64,000 nucleotides of DNA from Stereum hirsutum FP-91666 SS1 (Eukaryota > Basidiomycota > Agaricomycetes > Russulales > Stereaceae): assembly GCF_000264905.1 (NCBI RefSeq), contig NW_006763131.1:3180708-3244707 (forward strand), given 5' to 3'. Shown piece by piece: positions 34,342 through 46,320 of this stretch. The notes under the pieces were generated by a model. The model did not search any database. It was not told the DNA's origin and saw only the letters and a list, made by a program, of their open reading frames with translations. Every line of letters begins with the position of its first letter. Position 1 is the stretch's first letter. Position numbers and translations under genes: made by a program.

Positions 34342-37300
34342 ATGGCGTCGTCGCTGCCCTCGAACGGCCCATCGGCAGCCACTCAAGCCAACGATATTCT
34401 TCGCGAGGACGCAAAGAAAGGAAATACGACCGTACATACTTTCGACCCAGACGCAACCCCAGAGCAGAAGGCTGCGGCTGCAGGCAAAGGTCGTGACCAA
34501 CTGAAGAGCGTGGTAGACACGAACAAGGACGCCGTCGCTAGTAAAGGTATATTTATCACCTCGGCATTGCACATATTGCCATATCCCTGATTAACCATGC
34601 TCATGTTCCGGAACAATTGTAGAGGTTCCCATTGCCGGCGCAGATAATGTCATGCCTACAATTACTATCGAGGACATGGACAAGGCTGCCCAGGAGGGCG
34701 TTGAGGGGGTCGCACAGCCTCCAGGCGCAATACCCGCAGCACTTGCGCCAGCTATACCAGACTGTAAGTGATACGTTTGAAGGCATGCAATTGTCTTGCT
34801 CAATATTGTACAGGGTACAAGGTCGGATGGCGCGCGTTCACAGACCTGGACAAAGCCCCTGAAGATGAAGATGCCAAGGATACCCGTTTGTACAATGCCT
34901 GGATTTCTGACCAATATTATGGTCAGTGGTATCATAATGCAGCTGTGATCATCGTCGTACGTGTAATCATCTATCTATCGTGGCACCTGACCAATCTTGT
35001 TCCTGTCAGTCTGTCTTCACCACGCATTTCCTTACTCGCTTCGGCTTCGGCTGGGGATGGTTATTCATTCTACTTGCTTTCTGCAACACATATTACACGA
35101 CTTCTATGGTCCGCGTTCGGCGAGCAGCGCGCGATGACATCCAACGCGAACTCGTCAAGACTCGTATCAGTAACAATACAGAGTCCACCGAATGGCTCAA
35201 CCACTTCCTGGAACGCTTCTGGCTCATCTACGAGCCCGTTCTCTCTGCTACCATCGTATCCTCTGTTGACCAAATTCTCAGTACCAACTGTCCACCATTC
35301 CTCGACTCGCTGCGCCTTAGCAGTTTCACTCTCGGGAGCAAAGCGCCCCGAGTAGACTCCGTCGGCACGTTTACGAAAACCCCCGACGACGTTGTCCAGA
35401 TGGATTGGAAGTTCTCATTCACTCCAAATGACGACTCGGATATGACGCCACGTCAGAAGGCGACGAAGAGCAACCCTAAGGTAGTCTTGACCATCCGAGT
35501 GGGAAAGGGACTAGCGACAGCAGGGATGCCGATCTTGGTCGAGGATATGACCTTCAGCGGACTCATGCGCATCCGGATGAAGTTCATGACCAACTTCCCG
35601 CACATCCAAATCGTCGACCTCTCGTTCCTTGAGAAGCCGGTCATTGACTATGTGCTCAAGCCCATCGGTGGCGAGACCTTCGGCTTCGACATTGCGAATG
35701 TGAGCGTGACAAGTATACCTCTGTCTGTTCTACGTTTACTCAGGTCGTTCGGTTTTCTTAGATCCCAGGCCTTTCGTCTTTCATTCGCGATACCACGCAT
35801 TCTATCCTTGGGCCAATGATGTACGACCCGAACGTCTTTACCCTCAACCTCGAGCAACTGCTCTCTGGCGCTCCTTTGGACACCGCGATTGGTGTTGTCA
35901 AGGTCACAATTCACTCTGCTCGTAGCATCAAGGGCAACAAGATCGGAGGCGGTACCCCTGATCCGTTCGTCAGCTTCAGCATCAACAACCGTGAAGAGCT
36001 CGCGAAGACGAAGTACAAACATAATACGTCAGTCTTATTTACCCCTTCTGACGATCTATGGTTACGGCACTCACACGATTTGTTCATGGGCAATAGGTTC
36101 AACCCAACCTGGAACGAGACGAAATTCCTGCTCGTCACCAATCTCGCTGACAATCTCTGTCTTACTGTGTTTGACTACAATGAGCACCGGAAGAACACTG
36201 AGCTCGGCTCTGTTGCATTTGAGTTGGGGAATTTGGCCGAAGATGCAACTCAGGATGACCTTGAGCTACCTATCCTGAAGGATGGAAAGGAGAAGGGAAC
36301 ACTACGGTTCGACGTTCACTACTTCCCTGTGTTGACGCCCCAGGTCAACGAGTCCGGAGTGGAGGAATTGCCTGATTCGAGTACGTCTCGACCCACCGAG
36401 AAACATGTTCACTTACTAACCGTGCACCTACATCAGAGGTCGGAATCGTCCGCTTCGTCATGCACCAAGCCAAAGACCTCGATACCACTAAAGTCCACAC
36501 AACCGACCTCAACCCCTTCGGCAAAGTCTACATTGGATCTCAATCTTCCTCCATCCACAGCACGCCGAAAGTCCGCCACACGCTCCAACCCGTCTGGGAA
36601 TCCGCCACCGAGTACCTCTGTACCGACCGTGCCTCCTCTGTCATCACCATCAAGATCATCGACGACCGCGATTTCCTTAAGGATCCTGTCATTGGGCATG
36701 CGAGCATTCGGTTGGAGGATCTGTTGGAAGCGAAGAAGGAGGCCGGGAGGGATTGGTGGCCGTTGAGTGGGTGTAAGACGGGGAGAGTGAGGTTGAGTGC
36801 AGAGTGGAAGCCGCTGAATATGGCGGGCAGCTTGCACGGAGCGGATCATTATACGCCGCCGATTGGTGTGGTCAGGCTTTGGTTGCAGAAGGCGACGGAT
36901 GTCAAGAATGTGGAGGCGGCGCTGGGTGGCAAGGTCCGTTTTTGATATTTCTATGATGTAGGCTGATTGGTGCACAGGCGCTGATTGTTTGTCCTTTTTT
37001 TCTCGAACAGAGTGACCCGTATGTCCGTGTGCTCATCAATGGGACCGTCCAGGCCAGGACTGAGGTCATCAACAACAGTGAGTACTGATTTAAGTATCCG
37101 CGACCTGTATATTAATCTAGCTCTATCCTAGACTTGAACCCCGTCTGGGACCAGATCGTCTACATCCCCGTCCACACCCTTCGCGAAACCATGCTGTTAG
37201 AGACCATGGACTATCAACATCTCACCAAGGACCGCTCCCTCGGCACCGTCGAACTTAAAGTGAACGAACTCGCAAGTGAAATCCCAGACTCCGCAGAATC

Positions 37301-39827
37301 CGAATACCGCTTCGCCTCCACTGGCAAGAAATCGGCCGCTGAAGCTATTCGTCTCGACCGCGGCGGAACGTTCAAGGGTCAACTGCACTACGTTGCCGAG
37401 TTCATTCCGGCTCTCAACCTCAAGGGCGTCAAGTTCGCTATGGGACCAAATGAGTTGGAGAGGATGGTGGGCAATGTAGGGTCGGACGATGATGATGGGG
37501 ATGTGGCGGAGGATAGTGCGAGTAGCAGTTCTGTCAGTGGGGCTGAGGATGGATTTGTGCCGGGCAAGGTTACGGCCACGAGGCCGATTGGGTTCAAAGG
37601 GCACGCGAAAGACAAAGCGTCGGTCGATACGGTCAAGACGGTGGAGACTGTGAAGACGACGGAGACGGGCAGGACGGGGAGGTCGGCTGCTACGACTGGG
37701 ACGGTGAATACGGCGAATGGATCGGTTGGACAGACGGAGAAGGAGGAGCCTGAGGTCGGGATTGAGATGAGTAAGGAGGAGTTGTTGACACATCGTGGGT
37801 TTTATCTTTCGCCCTCTTCTTCTTCTTCTTTTTTCCTATGACGCTGAACTCTTCGTCTCCGCTGTTGGCGCACAGAATCCGGCATCATCATCTTCAACGT
37901 TAAGTCTGGCGAACTCACCAAGAAGGCACGTCTCGAGGTCCTTCTCGACGACGGGTACTGGCCTGCGTTTAGTACTGCGCGCGCTCCGGGCCATAAAGCC
38001 GAATGGGAGCATGTCGGCGAAGGATTCCTCAAGGAACTCGATTTCGGTCGCGTGTGGTTGAGGTTGAATGTTGCGGATGAGGGCGATAAGGACGAGATTA
38101 TTGGGGAGTGGAAGGGCGATGCGAAGCCGTTCTTGCAGCAGACTTTGGTGCGTGCTCTTGTTCTCGCTATTTCGGTATATTGTGGGCTAACGTCCAATTA
38201 TTACGACGAAATGTAGGATGGTGCGTCGAAGTTCCATCTGGTGGATGAGGACGAACGCACGATCGGAGTCATCAATATCGAGGCTCGTTATGTCCCTTGT
38301 CCCGTCGTGCTCGAGGCCCGCGAGAGTATCAACAGTATGTTTCTTTCCCTAAATTATCCCACGTTGCTTTTTCTGATGTCCACTTTTAGACCAGGGCTTG
38401 TTACGCGTTGTCCTCTTCAGTGGCCACGACATCCGGGCGGTTGACCGTGGAGGTACGTTGCTGATTTCGCACAGTGAAATGTGGGTCATCAAGCTGACAT
38501 TAGAATCGTAGGCAAATCAGATCCGTTCGCTGTGTTCACGCTCAACGGACAGAGGGTCTTCAAGTCTCAGACCAAGAAGAAGACGCTTAACCCAGATTGG
38601 AACGAGGACTTCACCGTATCTGTGGTACGTAATATCCTTACTCCTTACTACCTTTTGGGCCATATAGGCTGATCCTGCTTTCATCAGCCATCACGAGTGG
38701 GTGCAGATTTCGAGGTGGAAATCTTCGACTGGAACCAGCTCGAACAAGCCAAGTCCCTTGGCTCTGGCAAGATAAACCTCGAAGAAGTCGAGCCCTTCAA
38801 CGCTCTCGAGCGGACCATCCCGCTGTCCACGCCCAAGCATGGCACCAAAGGCGAGATCAAACTCTCGTTACTCTTCCAGCCCGAGATCATCGCCAAGTCA
38901 CGCAAGAACACCTCCACGTTCTCTACCGCCGGACGGGCCATGACCCAGATCGGGGCCCTACCTATCGGTGCTGGGAAGGGTGTCTTCCACGGCGTCACGG
39001 GCGTGTTCAAACATAAAGATAAGAACGGGACGATCGTGGAGGATATGGAGCCGGAGAGTAATGGCCAGGTCACGCATATGCGGGCAGCGAGTGGGAGTAG
39101 CGGAGGCTCCATACTGAATCTACCGAATGGGCAGATGTCGCAGCCTGTGGGACAGTCGGAACATATGATCGGAGGAGGAACGACGTTCCCTTCGAACGGA
39201 CAACTGACTGACGGGAGTAAGGTGGAGCCGGGGATGTTGAAGGTTACGGTGTTGGACGCGAAGGATTTGGGACAGGGGGATGTGAAGCCTTATGCGGTGG
39301 TGAGGTGTGGCGATAAGGAGCAGAAGACGAAGCATGTCAAGACGGCTGCGCCGGAGTGGTAAGTCTTTCTCTTTCAATGTGTTTGGTACGTCGTTGAGTG
39401 TAGCCTGACGTTGCTTGGGCATATAGGAACGAGTCGTTCACGTTTAGCGCAAGTCCGTTGACGCCGAAGCTTCATATCTGGATTCATGACCACAAGACGC
39501 TGGGCAAGGACAAGCTTCTCGGGCAGGCCGACGTCGATGTATGTCTCATACTGCTTATATGTTCTTCGACTCGACATCCTCACCCTTCTTCTCCAGATAT
39601 GGCAACACATCAAGCCCACAGGTATCTCCTCCGCCGACGTCTTCGCAGAATTGCGCGAAGGCCAAGGTCTTCTCCGTCTGAGACTCGAATTCGACCCAGA
39701 CACCGCGCCTCTTGGCCGTCCGTCCACCGTTTCTTCGAATGAGAGGCCAGGCCTCGGGTCGCCGTCGAGGTTCAGCCTGAGTAGGAGGAGGACGACGAAT
39801 CCGGGTGCTGGCTCGGATGCTGAGTGA
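34342..39827 (+). CDS. Tricalbin (SMP and multi-C2 ER-plasma membrane tether)
   Basis: Homologue of yeast Tcb1-3 and of extended synaptotagmins, which hold cortical ER at the plasma membrane and move lipids through the SMP domain. Sixteen exons (first 34342-34546, last 39597-39827) close in phase to 1511 aa. Order: disordered N-terminus; a hydrophobic hairpin near 155-200 (FGFGWGWLFILLAFCNTYYT); SMP domain near 215-400 (WLNHFLERFWLIYEPVLSAT, then DLSFLEKPVIDYVLKPIG and FGFDIANIPGLSSFIRD); then at least five C2 units. C2 starts are marked by GVVKVTIHSARSIKG, IVRFVMHQAKDLD, GVVRLWLQKATDVK, LLRVVLFSGHDIRAVD and MLKVTVLDAKDLGQGD. Several keep SDPY/SDPF or TPDPF calcium-loop motifs (GGKSDPYVRV, GKSDPFAVFT); the last lacks the second loop Asp. 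The Ser/Thr-rich C-tail has SRFSLSRRRTT, a possible basic membrane contact. Similar to fungal Tcb in length. Confidence 0.93.
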
Positions 39828-40612
39828 TCAGCTCAAGTTCTCTTTTACTCGCAAATGCTTCTTACTACTCGTTCCTATATTTTTGCACTCTTTCTTATTT
39901 TTCCGCTTCTTTTCTCCTCCTAGTTTCTTCTCTCTTTTTCTTCTCTACCACTACTCTGATACGTGAGCCTCATGTTCCCGTCTGCATCTACATCTTCATC
40001 TCCATCTGTCCTATACGCATTACCCACTTCCCCTCCCACTCCCACTCCCACTCCCATACCAGTATCCCCACCATTTTAAAATCAAACAAATGGACTGCTC
40101 CTCTCCTCTCCTCTCCCCTTTTGCTCTCCGCTATCACCATTGCCTACCATCTATCTCAGTCAAATGAGGATGAACCAGTCATTCCTCGTAATCCAAACAA
40201 TCACCATCAACATCGAGGGCAACCCGAGATTTGTTCCAGTTCTCAAAATGCTATTACTACTCCGATTTTCTTTTAGTTATCACTCTCATTCCTACACTTC
40301 CCACTCTGCGGCAGTTTATTCGTTTGCCAGCTCCAGAATATGGACACTATTCCTTTCTGATCCTCATGCTGACCGTGCTCGTTCTGTTCTTGCTTTTTCT
40401 TTCCCCTCTCTTCTCTCTCCCTCGAGTTTGGTCTGTGTTAGTACGCCGTAGTCGCATATTCAGTACAGTACAGTATGCCCTTCTTTTGTCTGTATAACAG
40501 GTCGCCTTTTTTATCAATCGGTCAGGGGTAAGAGCGTCCTTCAATCAAGGCGTGGGAAGTGTTGAGTTCCTAAACCAATCACTAGCAGCAGGCCTGAGCA
40601 CTGTTGAAAGGG
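39828..40612. other. Spacer between convergent tricalbin and MTQ2 genes
   Basis: 785 bp, pyrimidine rich, with a CCCACT hexamer repeat at about 40034-40055 and a CTCCT repeat near 40096-40118. Probably long 3' UTRs. No gene seen. Confidence 0.5.
40034..40055. repeat. CCCACT hexamer microsatellite
   Basis: Between three and four consecutive copies of the hexamer CCCACT in the tricalbin 3' flank. Confidence 0.8.
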
Positions 40613-41684
40613 TTATCGCAAGAAGCGGACGATGAAGAGGTGCTCGGGACCAGCTCGACGTTGGATGACGATCTGTGCGACCGATCAGAGGACTGGCTTT
40701 TTAAGCAAAGGTAGGAAGAAAGAGGAGACCGACCTCGCTTTGGAGACCATATCGTTCTTGCATGCGATGTTGAATCTCGGGGATGTTGTTTTTCTTGAGC
40801 ACGACGAGGTAGAAACGGCCGTTCGGGGAGAGAAGATCCTGTGCAACGCAGCCCAAACGAGCAAGTCAGATTCTGGACAAAATATGGAGAAATATGTTCG
40901 AAGGTCGGGATGTAGACTGACAGCGACTTGCTCCAATAAAATGTTCGTTACATCCATACCATCTGTCCCGCCTGCCCAAGTACTAGCGATGTTAGCCCCA
41001 AGTTGTGCGGAGTCAGCTTCAGGGGTGTCTGTAGGGACGTAAGGAGGGTTGAAGAGGAGGATATCGATGGAGTGGCGGAGACGAGGCTGGAGTGATTGGG
41101 CGAGAGATGTGATGATTGGATTGAGGAGAATCTACTAGAGGATGGGATGGTGAGTTCTTGTTCATGGATAGGGATGTGACACTCGTGCCATCGGAGGTGG
41201 AATTACCTTGTTCTGATGGCCCGTCTGTAGGGTGCACAAAGCCGCGTGAGGATTGATGTCGGTGCAGAGGTATACTGTACCATTTGCATGAGCCTATAAG
41301 GCATATAATAGAGAACAAAGAAGCTGACATGGGTTCGAAGATCCTAGAATGCTGCCTATGAAACTCGAGACGCAACCAGAACCAGAGCTTCCGTCCGATA
41401 AAAGAGAAAAAGCGCGAGATATACGAGCACATGTCAGCTCTTCGAAGATCCCAGCGACTTAAATGGTCTACCCTATTTCAAGACATATTAAAGGCATCAT
41501 CGCCTTCAACTCTTCTGCATCTTTCTCGAGAGCATCGAGGAGTAAAAATGTGTCTTCTAATTGTGAGAAGCCGGGTGTCAGTGAAGAGTTAAAGAGCAGT
41601 TAAGAGTTTGAGATCACCAGCTGGCTCGTATATAAGATTAAAGTCATCCTTAGTGAGATGTGAGGTGTCCGGTGTAGGTATCAT
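40613..41684 (-). CDS. MTQ2: eRF1 glutamine methyltransferase Mtq2 (N6AMT1 homologue)
   Basis: SAM-dependent methyltransferase that, with Trm112, methylates the Gln of the GGQ motif in release factor eRF1. Seven exons (41618-41684, 41472-41556, 41329-41387, 41207-41274, 40922-41131, 40734-40838, 40613-40672) give 217 aa, close to yeast and human proteins (221 and 214 aa). The start MIPTPDTSHL leads to YEPAEDTFLLLDAL, typical of the family. Motif I is CLEIGSGSGCVSSFIG, the acidic ribose-binding loop is LYLCTDINPHA, and the catalytic NPPY is at 121-124 (LLFNPPYVPTD). GGTDGMDV and the late motif FYLVVLKKNN also fit. Every intron is canonical. The gene is divergent from the first ferric reductase gene, with 1.4 kb between starts. 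Confidence 0.93.
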
Positions 41685-43119
41685 CTTGTAGGTTGAGGGT
41701 AGCTGGGCCACTTGAACCGCGCCACACGGTGAGCGGAAAAGAGAGGGTGTCACGCGCCACGGAGATTCACATCTGAGGTCCAGATTGGAAATCAGCCAAT
41801 GGCGAAATGCCGAGGCGCGGAAATGGCTCAACCGTTTGCTCGGTCAGCGTATAAATGCCTCACTGGCCTCACGCAGCAGCTTCGTCCTCCTTTCCCTTTC
41901 CTCCACCCCTCGACCCTTCCCGTCTCCTCCGCCGTCCGCAATCCTTACTCCCTGCTTAATCCATATGTTGTCTGTCTTCCTGATATCCCACCATGAGATA
42001 GCCATCCTGAGAGGCTTTCTCCTTCAAGCTCGACGGGTCCGATCTAAGGATTCGAAAGTCACTTGGTTGCTGCTCATCGCTGGCTGAATTTCCCGCTGTA
42101 TCACTTGATTTTTACCTGACCCTGCCATGCATGCGAGCAATACCATCACTACCATCGACACGGGTACGTCTCCCTGTCTACAGTCCACATATTCTTTCTC
42201 AACATCACTTCACGCGCATCATTCACTTTTCCTCCTCGTCCTCCTCGTCCTCCTCGTCCTCCTCCTCTACTTCCCCTCCTCTCTCTCAACTACGAACTTA
42301 GCTGACTCCACCTAACCTCATTAGATCATGGTGCTGCGCCGTACCGCCAGTCTCCATTAGTCTACCTTGGTATCACGCTATCATCTTCGGTAGTCTATGG
42401 TCTTTGTCTCTGGTTTCTCGCTCTCGCTTCCTTCCACAACTCCTTCGCAGCTCTCCGACCTCACTCCTTGCCACATCACCGCCGGCCCGCTATCGATGCT
42501 TCCCACGACGACCGTGCGTGAATGTCGGCCGAAAACGTCCATATTGCCCTGGTCATGCGCCCGTCGCCTGCGAAACGGCGCGATCGTTGGCAAATGCTAT
42601 GTTACTCGGGAACGGCGTTCGATGGCTCGGGAACGTTGCATGTGGACTCGGGAACTTCTGGACGTTTCGATGGTCATGTTATTGACAGATGGCGACGCCG
42701 CCGCCCTTCTACCAGCCAATGACACACCGCCAGCTCGACCCCCCTTGCTGGGCGGCCTCCCCGAGGCCAAAATGGCGACTGACCTCGGATGGGACTCCCG
42801 GCTATCGAGCGGGAATGGTGGCGATAGTAATGCAATTGGCATCTGGCGGTTTGTTCGCCGTACATGCACCCCATTTCTAACTCTCAGCAAGCTTGGCTTT
42901 TCGGATGACTGTGACGGCGAAGATGAGTGGTTGGGCGCGGTTATCACCATGTTGTTCTAGAGAGCTTTTTGCAGAAATATATCCAACTTTTGTGCCAAAT
43001 TCGGACCTGTTCGGTACTTTCGGGGCCCATATTTATGCTGCGCTTTTTGCGCTTCCTGGCGAAGCTCAAGCAACGGAAGGTATCGACCTGTTGGCATTCT
43101 CCACTCATCATCGACAACA
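41685..43119. other. Divergent intergenic region between MTQ2 and ferric reductase 1
   Basis: 1.4 kb. One open frame at 42397-42960 (187 codons) shows no domain and biased, promoter-like composition, so I do not call it. Contains a CCTCCTCGT tandem repeat, and a CTCGGGAAC block repeated three times near 42605-42655. The stretch just upstream of 43120 should be the ferric reductase promoter; only single GATA-core half sites (TTATC near 42945) were noticed there. Confidence 0.5.
42231..42265. repeat. CCTCCTCGT nonamer tandem repeat
   Basis: Nearly four tandem copies of a 9-bp unit (42231, 42240, 42249, 42258), the last one imperfect. Confidence 0.85.
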
Positions 43120-45713
43120 ATGGTTCAACTTCCTGATTTTATGGGCTCTGCTCGCTCAACATCTTGTGCTACGACATGGAACGCATCGATAATGACTTAC
43201 GAAGAGTGGTATGAGACGACTTTGCCTTTCCAGCAAGTGAGTGAGCGGCTCCGGTCGTTGAATTCGCTTCCTGCGCAATTTTCAGATGTTTACATTTCCA
43301 TTGCAGTGGTGTATCGCCGACCTACAATACGCTCTGCCTACGGTGTACTTTTCTTGTGGTATGATAGCGCTGTTTATCCTGTCGAATGTACTGGGTACGA
43401 TGCGAGCGAGACGGGCTGCCACGAAGTGAGTCATGGACAGCAATCCGAGAATCTTTCATTGACGACTCCACACGATTCTCTAGATCATCATCGAAAATCG
43501 TATCGTTCCTCCGTTTCCTCGCTTCTCGTCAGGTGAACGTCCAGATTTTAAACTGGTACTCCCCGAGCCTTGGAGTCACCATTGTTGGTGCATTAATGGT
43601 CGTTTTCATATTCGGTTGGTCTCTTCGTATTGGTCCCTCATCCGCTTTGTTCACCAATTTCCATCATAGCTCTGATGTTTTCGAATCACAAGTTCTACTG
43701 GGAGAATTTCAACATGGGGCACAGCCCGCCTCTTGGAACTAGAGGCGGATGGGTCTCCTTGGCCATTATGCCGTTTATGTTGTACGTCAGCGTAATCTGC
43801 CGTTTGAAGGTTTACTCATCGTATGGGATTTTTGCAGGACATTTGCTACTAAGGCGAACCCCATTGCACTCCTCACCGGAACCTCCCACGAGAAACTACA
43901 GATCTGGCATCGGTGGTCGGCGTGGCTCATGTGTACGTACTCATCCCACTCAGTTTAACTTTGTCTCCTATCGGATGCCGATGTCAGTTGTCAACCGCAC
44001 AGATTTTGCCGCGCTCGTCCATACGCTTCCGTTCATCGTGTACAACATTCGCTGGGGCCAGATGGAAGCGAGATACGCGGCCTCCGCTGAATATTGGACA
44101 GGCATTGCGTGTCTCGTACCCATGGTAATTATTCTTGCCTGTGTTCTCCATCATTACATTTTCCTGACAAGGTCTCACTGGTCATGGTAGACGTGGCTCC
44201 TGTTCATGTCCGTCGGTCCGATAAGACGCTGGTGTTACGAATTATTCAAGAAGTGAGCTGGTGTCTTCTTGTCATGCAATGCCCTCTGACGCTGTTTTCT
44301 CCCCGCTAGGCTACATATCATGTACGTTGAGCTCGACTATATAATGTGGCAGAACATATTTCTGACACTGGTACTTGCAGCGGTGCTATCCTTTTTATCA
44401 TCTTCTTCATGTTTCATTGCGCCAACACCTTGACCTCATGGTACGACTGTCACCAATCTGCTTCGACAGCCTATCATATTAATGTATCTCATTCTAACCA
44501 CAGGCAATACTTCTACGCTACCTTCGCCCTCTACGGCTTCTCTTTCTTGACACGCCTAGCTCGTCTTCTCCCTTGCTTCGATGTTGTCATCGATGTTCTC
44601 CCCTCTAATACCGTTAAGATTACCATTCCCGTTCACCCCAAGTGCACGTGGAAACCTGGCCAGCATTTCTTCGTACGGTTCATAGGTCCCAGCCTCGGAT
44701 TGCATAGCTTTAGTTCTCATCCTTTCACAGTCGCTTCCGTCCCAAGTGTCGGCGGTGCGGACAATACAGTAGAGATGTACGTGAGAGGATATCGCGGTAT
44801 CACCGGCAGATTGGGTGCTGTGGCGGCGATATTGAAGGGGAGGGGCGTGACTGCGGTGTTGGATGGGCCGTACGGAGGCTTGCATACTTCGGTTCAAGGG
44901 TTCAATAGGGTGCTTTTGCTTGCCGGTGGAAGCGGTACGTCAATGTGCTCACTCCACCTTATCGAAAAACTGACAATAATACGTGCTTGCTTTCCTTGTA
45001 CAGGTGCAACGTTCACTTTGCCTATCATGACCGACATTTGTCGAGCAATCTCCGCAGGAAGCACAACATGCAGCAAGGTAGACTTCATCATTGCGGCACC
45101 CTCTTATGGTAAGCCTCAACGTTACGGTCACTGTTGGTGTCTTCTAGAAGCTCTACCTGACCGTCCATATCTCGTCCTTCAGATTCTATTGAATGGTGCG
45201 AAGATTACTGTACGGCCGCTCGGACTATGCTTGAGTCCAACACTGGCGGCAAGGGTTCTGCTCTTGCCGTTTCCGTATACATCACGCGTCAGGATGCTTC
45301 GTCTTCTTCTGCCACAGTCGACGAAGAGAAAGGCGAAGCAGATGGAACCCAGAAGTTCAGGCATGGTGCTATACATCGGGAAGGTCGCCCAGACCTGAAA
45401 CAACTCATTCGTTCTGCATGCGACGAACAACCAAACGGATCCGTTGCCGTGATATGTGAGCTTATCTTTCTGGTTTCCATGAACCTGCATCTGTGGTATG
45501 GACTAGAGCTCATCGTTGTATATGCAGGCTGTGGCCCGGATGAGTTTTCTTACGCTGTTCGGAACGCAGTGGCATCTTGCGAGCTGGACATAGCTCTCGG
45601 TCGGCTTGGTTGTCGGGATCTCTTCTTGCATACGGAGGCGTACAGGTCAGTGCCCAATGTTTCATGCCTTACGACCTCCCCCTGACTCATACTTCTGCCA
45701 TTCCAGCTGGTGA
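43120..45713 (+). CDS. Ferric reductase transmembrane component, copy 1 (FRE family)
   Basis: Plasma-membrane flavocytochrome that passes electrons from NADPH through FAD and two haems to extracellular ferric iron or cupric ions. Fourteen exons: 43120-43236, 43307-43425, 43484-43614, 43670-43781, 43838-43932, 44003-44124, 44191-44252, 44310-44321, 44381-44440, 44504-44934, 45004-45108, 45183-45455, 45528-45645, 45707-45713. Total 587 aa. The membrane core has haem-type His in TSHEKLQIWHRWSAW, LVHTLPF, KLHI and FMFHCAN. The FAD site is HPFTVASVPS, the NADPH loop LLLAGGSG and the late motif CGPDEF. The protein ends HTEAYSW, the conserved FRE C-terminus. A second in-frame ATG at 43192 (MTYEEW) could be the real start. 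No signal peptide is evident. It is followed on the same strand by a paralogue. Confidence 0.92.
44310..44321 (+). other. 12-nt micro-exon of ferric reductase 1
   Basis: Between acceptor CGCTAG and donor GTACGT. It encodes the KLHI segment holding a haem-type His, and has the same length and phase as 47579-47590 in copy 2. Confidence 0.8.
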
Positions 45714-46320
45714 TATCGATGCCACTGCTTGCTTGAAATGCTTACTTTTCCTTGCGTACTTGTATCCTGTTTTTCTTCATTTGAATTTTTCTGTCTGTGT
45801 TTGTAGAGACTCTTCACAATTTATCTGCTGGCCTACGCATTATGCAACGAATTCTGACGACGAACCATCACGAGGGTTTTGTGGCGCGAGTGTTGGTGAG
45901 GAACTCGCAGATTGCCCAACTTTGATCCGACCTTATGATCATATCAGATTACCGGCGTTTGATCGCACTGTTATCTGATATGAGGCATCTTCTTTCTGCT
46001 CAATCTATACCCTCATCAACATATGCTGTCCGATCTGGTTACGCTTGTCAGTTTGAGTAACCCTCACCCTTGTGGCCACACGGTCTGCCATATTTCGCTT
46101 CTCCATATACTGTTCAGTGCACCGTTCACGCCCTCGTGCAACATGATCAGAAGTTTTCTTTACCAAATTCCGTGCTTCTCGAGAGATCTCAAAAGGCTTC
46201 ACCCGCGCGATTTGTGCTCGAGTGGTTCTGCCTGCTCTCGCGAACTCAAGCACTCACCTTTAAATCCCCAGAGACACCTGCAGCTCCTCTTCCTTTTCTC
46301 TGGGCAGCTTTGACATCGGG
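45714..46320. other. Promoter region of ferric reductase 2
   Basis: 607 bp between the stop of copy 1 and the start of copy 2. Holds a consensus iron-GATA site (45971-45979) and a near match (45943-45951). Confidence 0.55.
45971..45979 (-). promoter_or_regulatory. Consensus iron-GATA repressor site (ATCWGATAA)
   Basis: The plus strand reads TTATCTGAT, i.e. ATCAGATAA on the other strand, an exact match to the site bound by Urbs1/SreA/Fep1-type GATA repressors of iron uptake genes. It lies about 340 bp upstream of the copy 2 start. An ATCAGATTA near match 20 bp upstream is in inverted orientation. Confidence 0.5.

Noticed and set aside
42397..42960. 187-codon frame upstream of ferric reductase 1
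   Set aside because: No domain, no conserved motif and promoter-like position; composition explains the frame.
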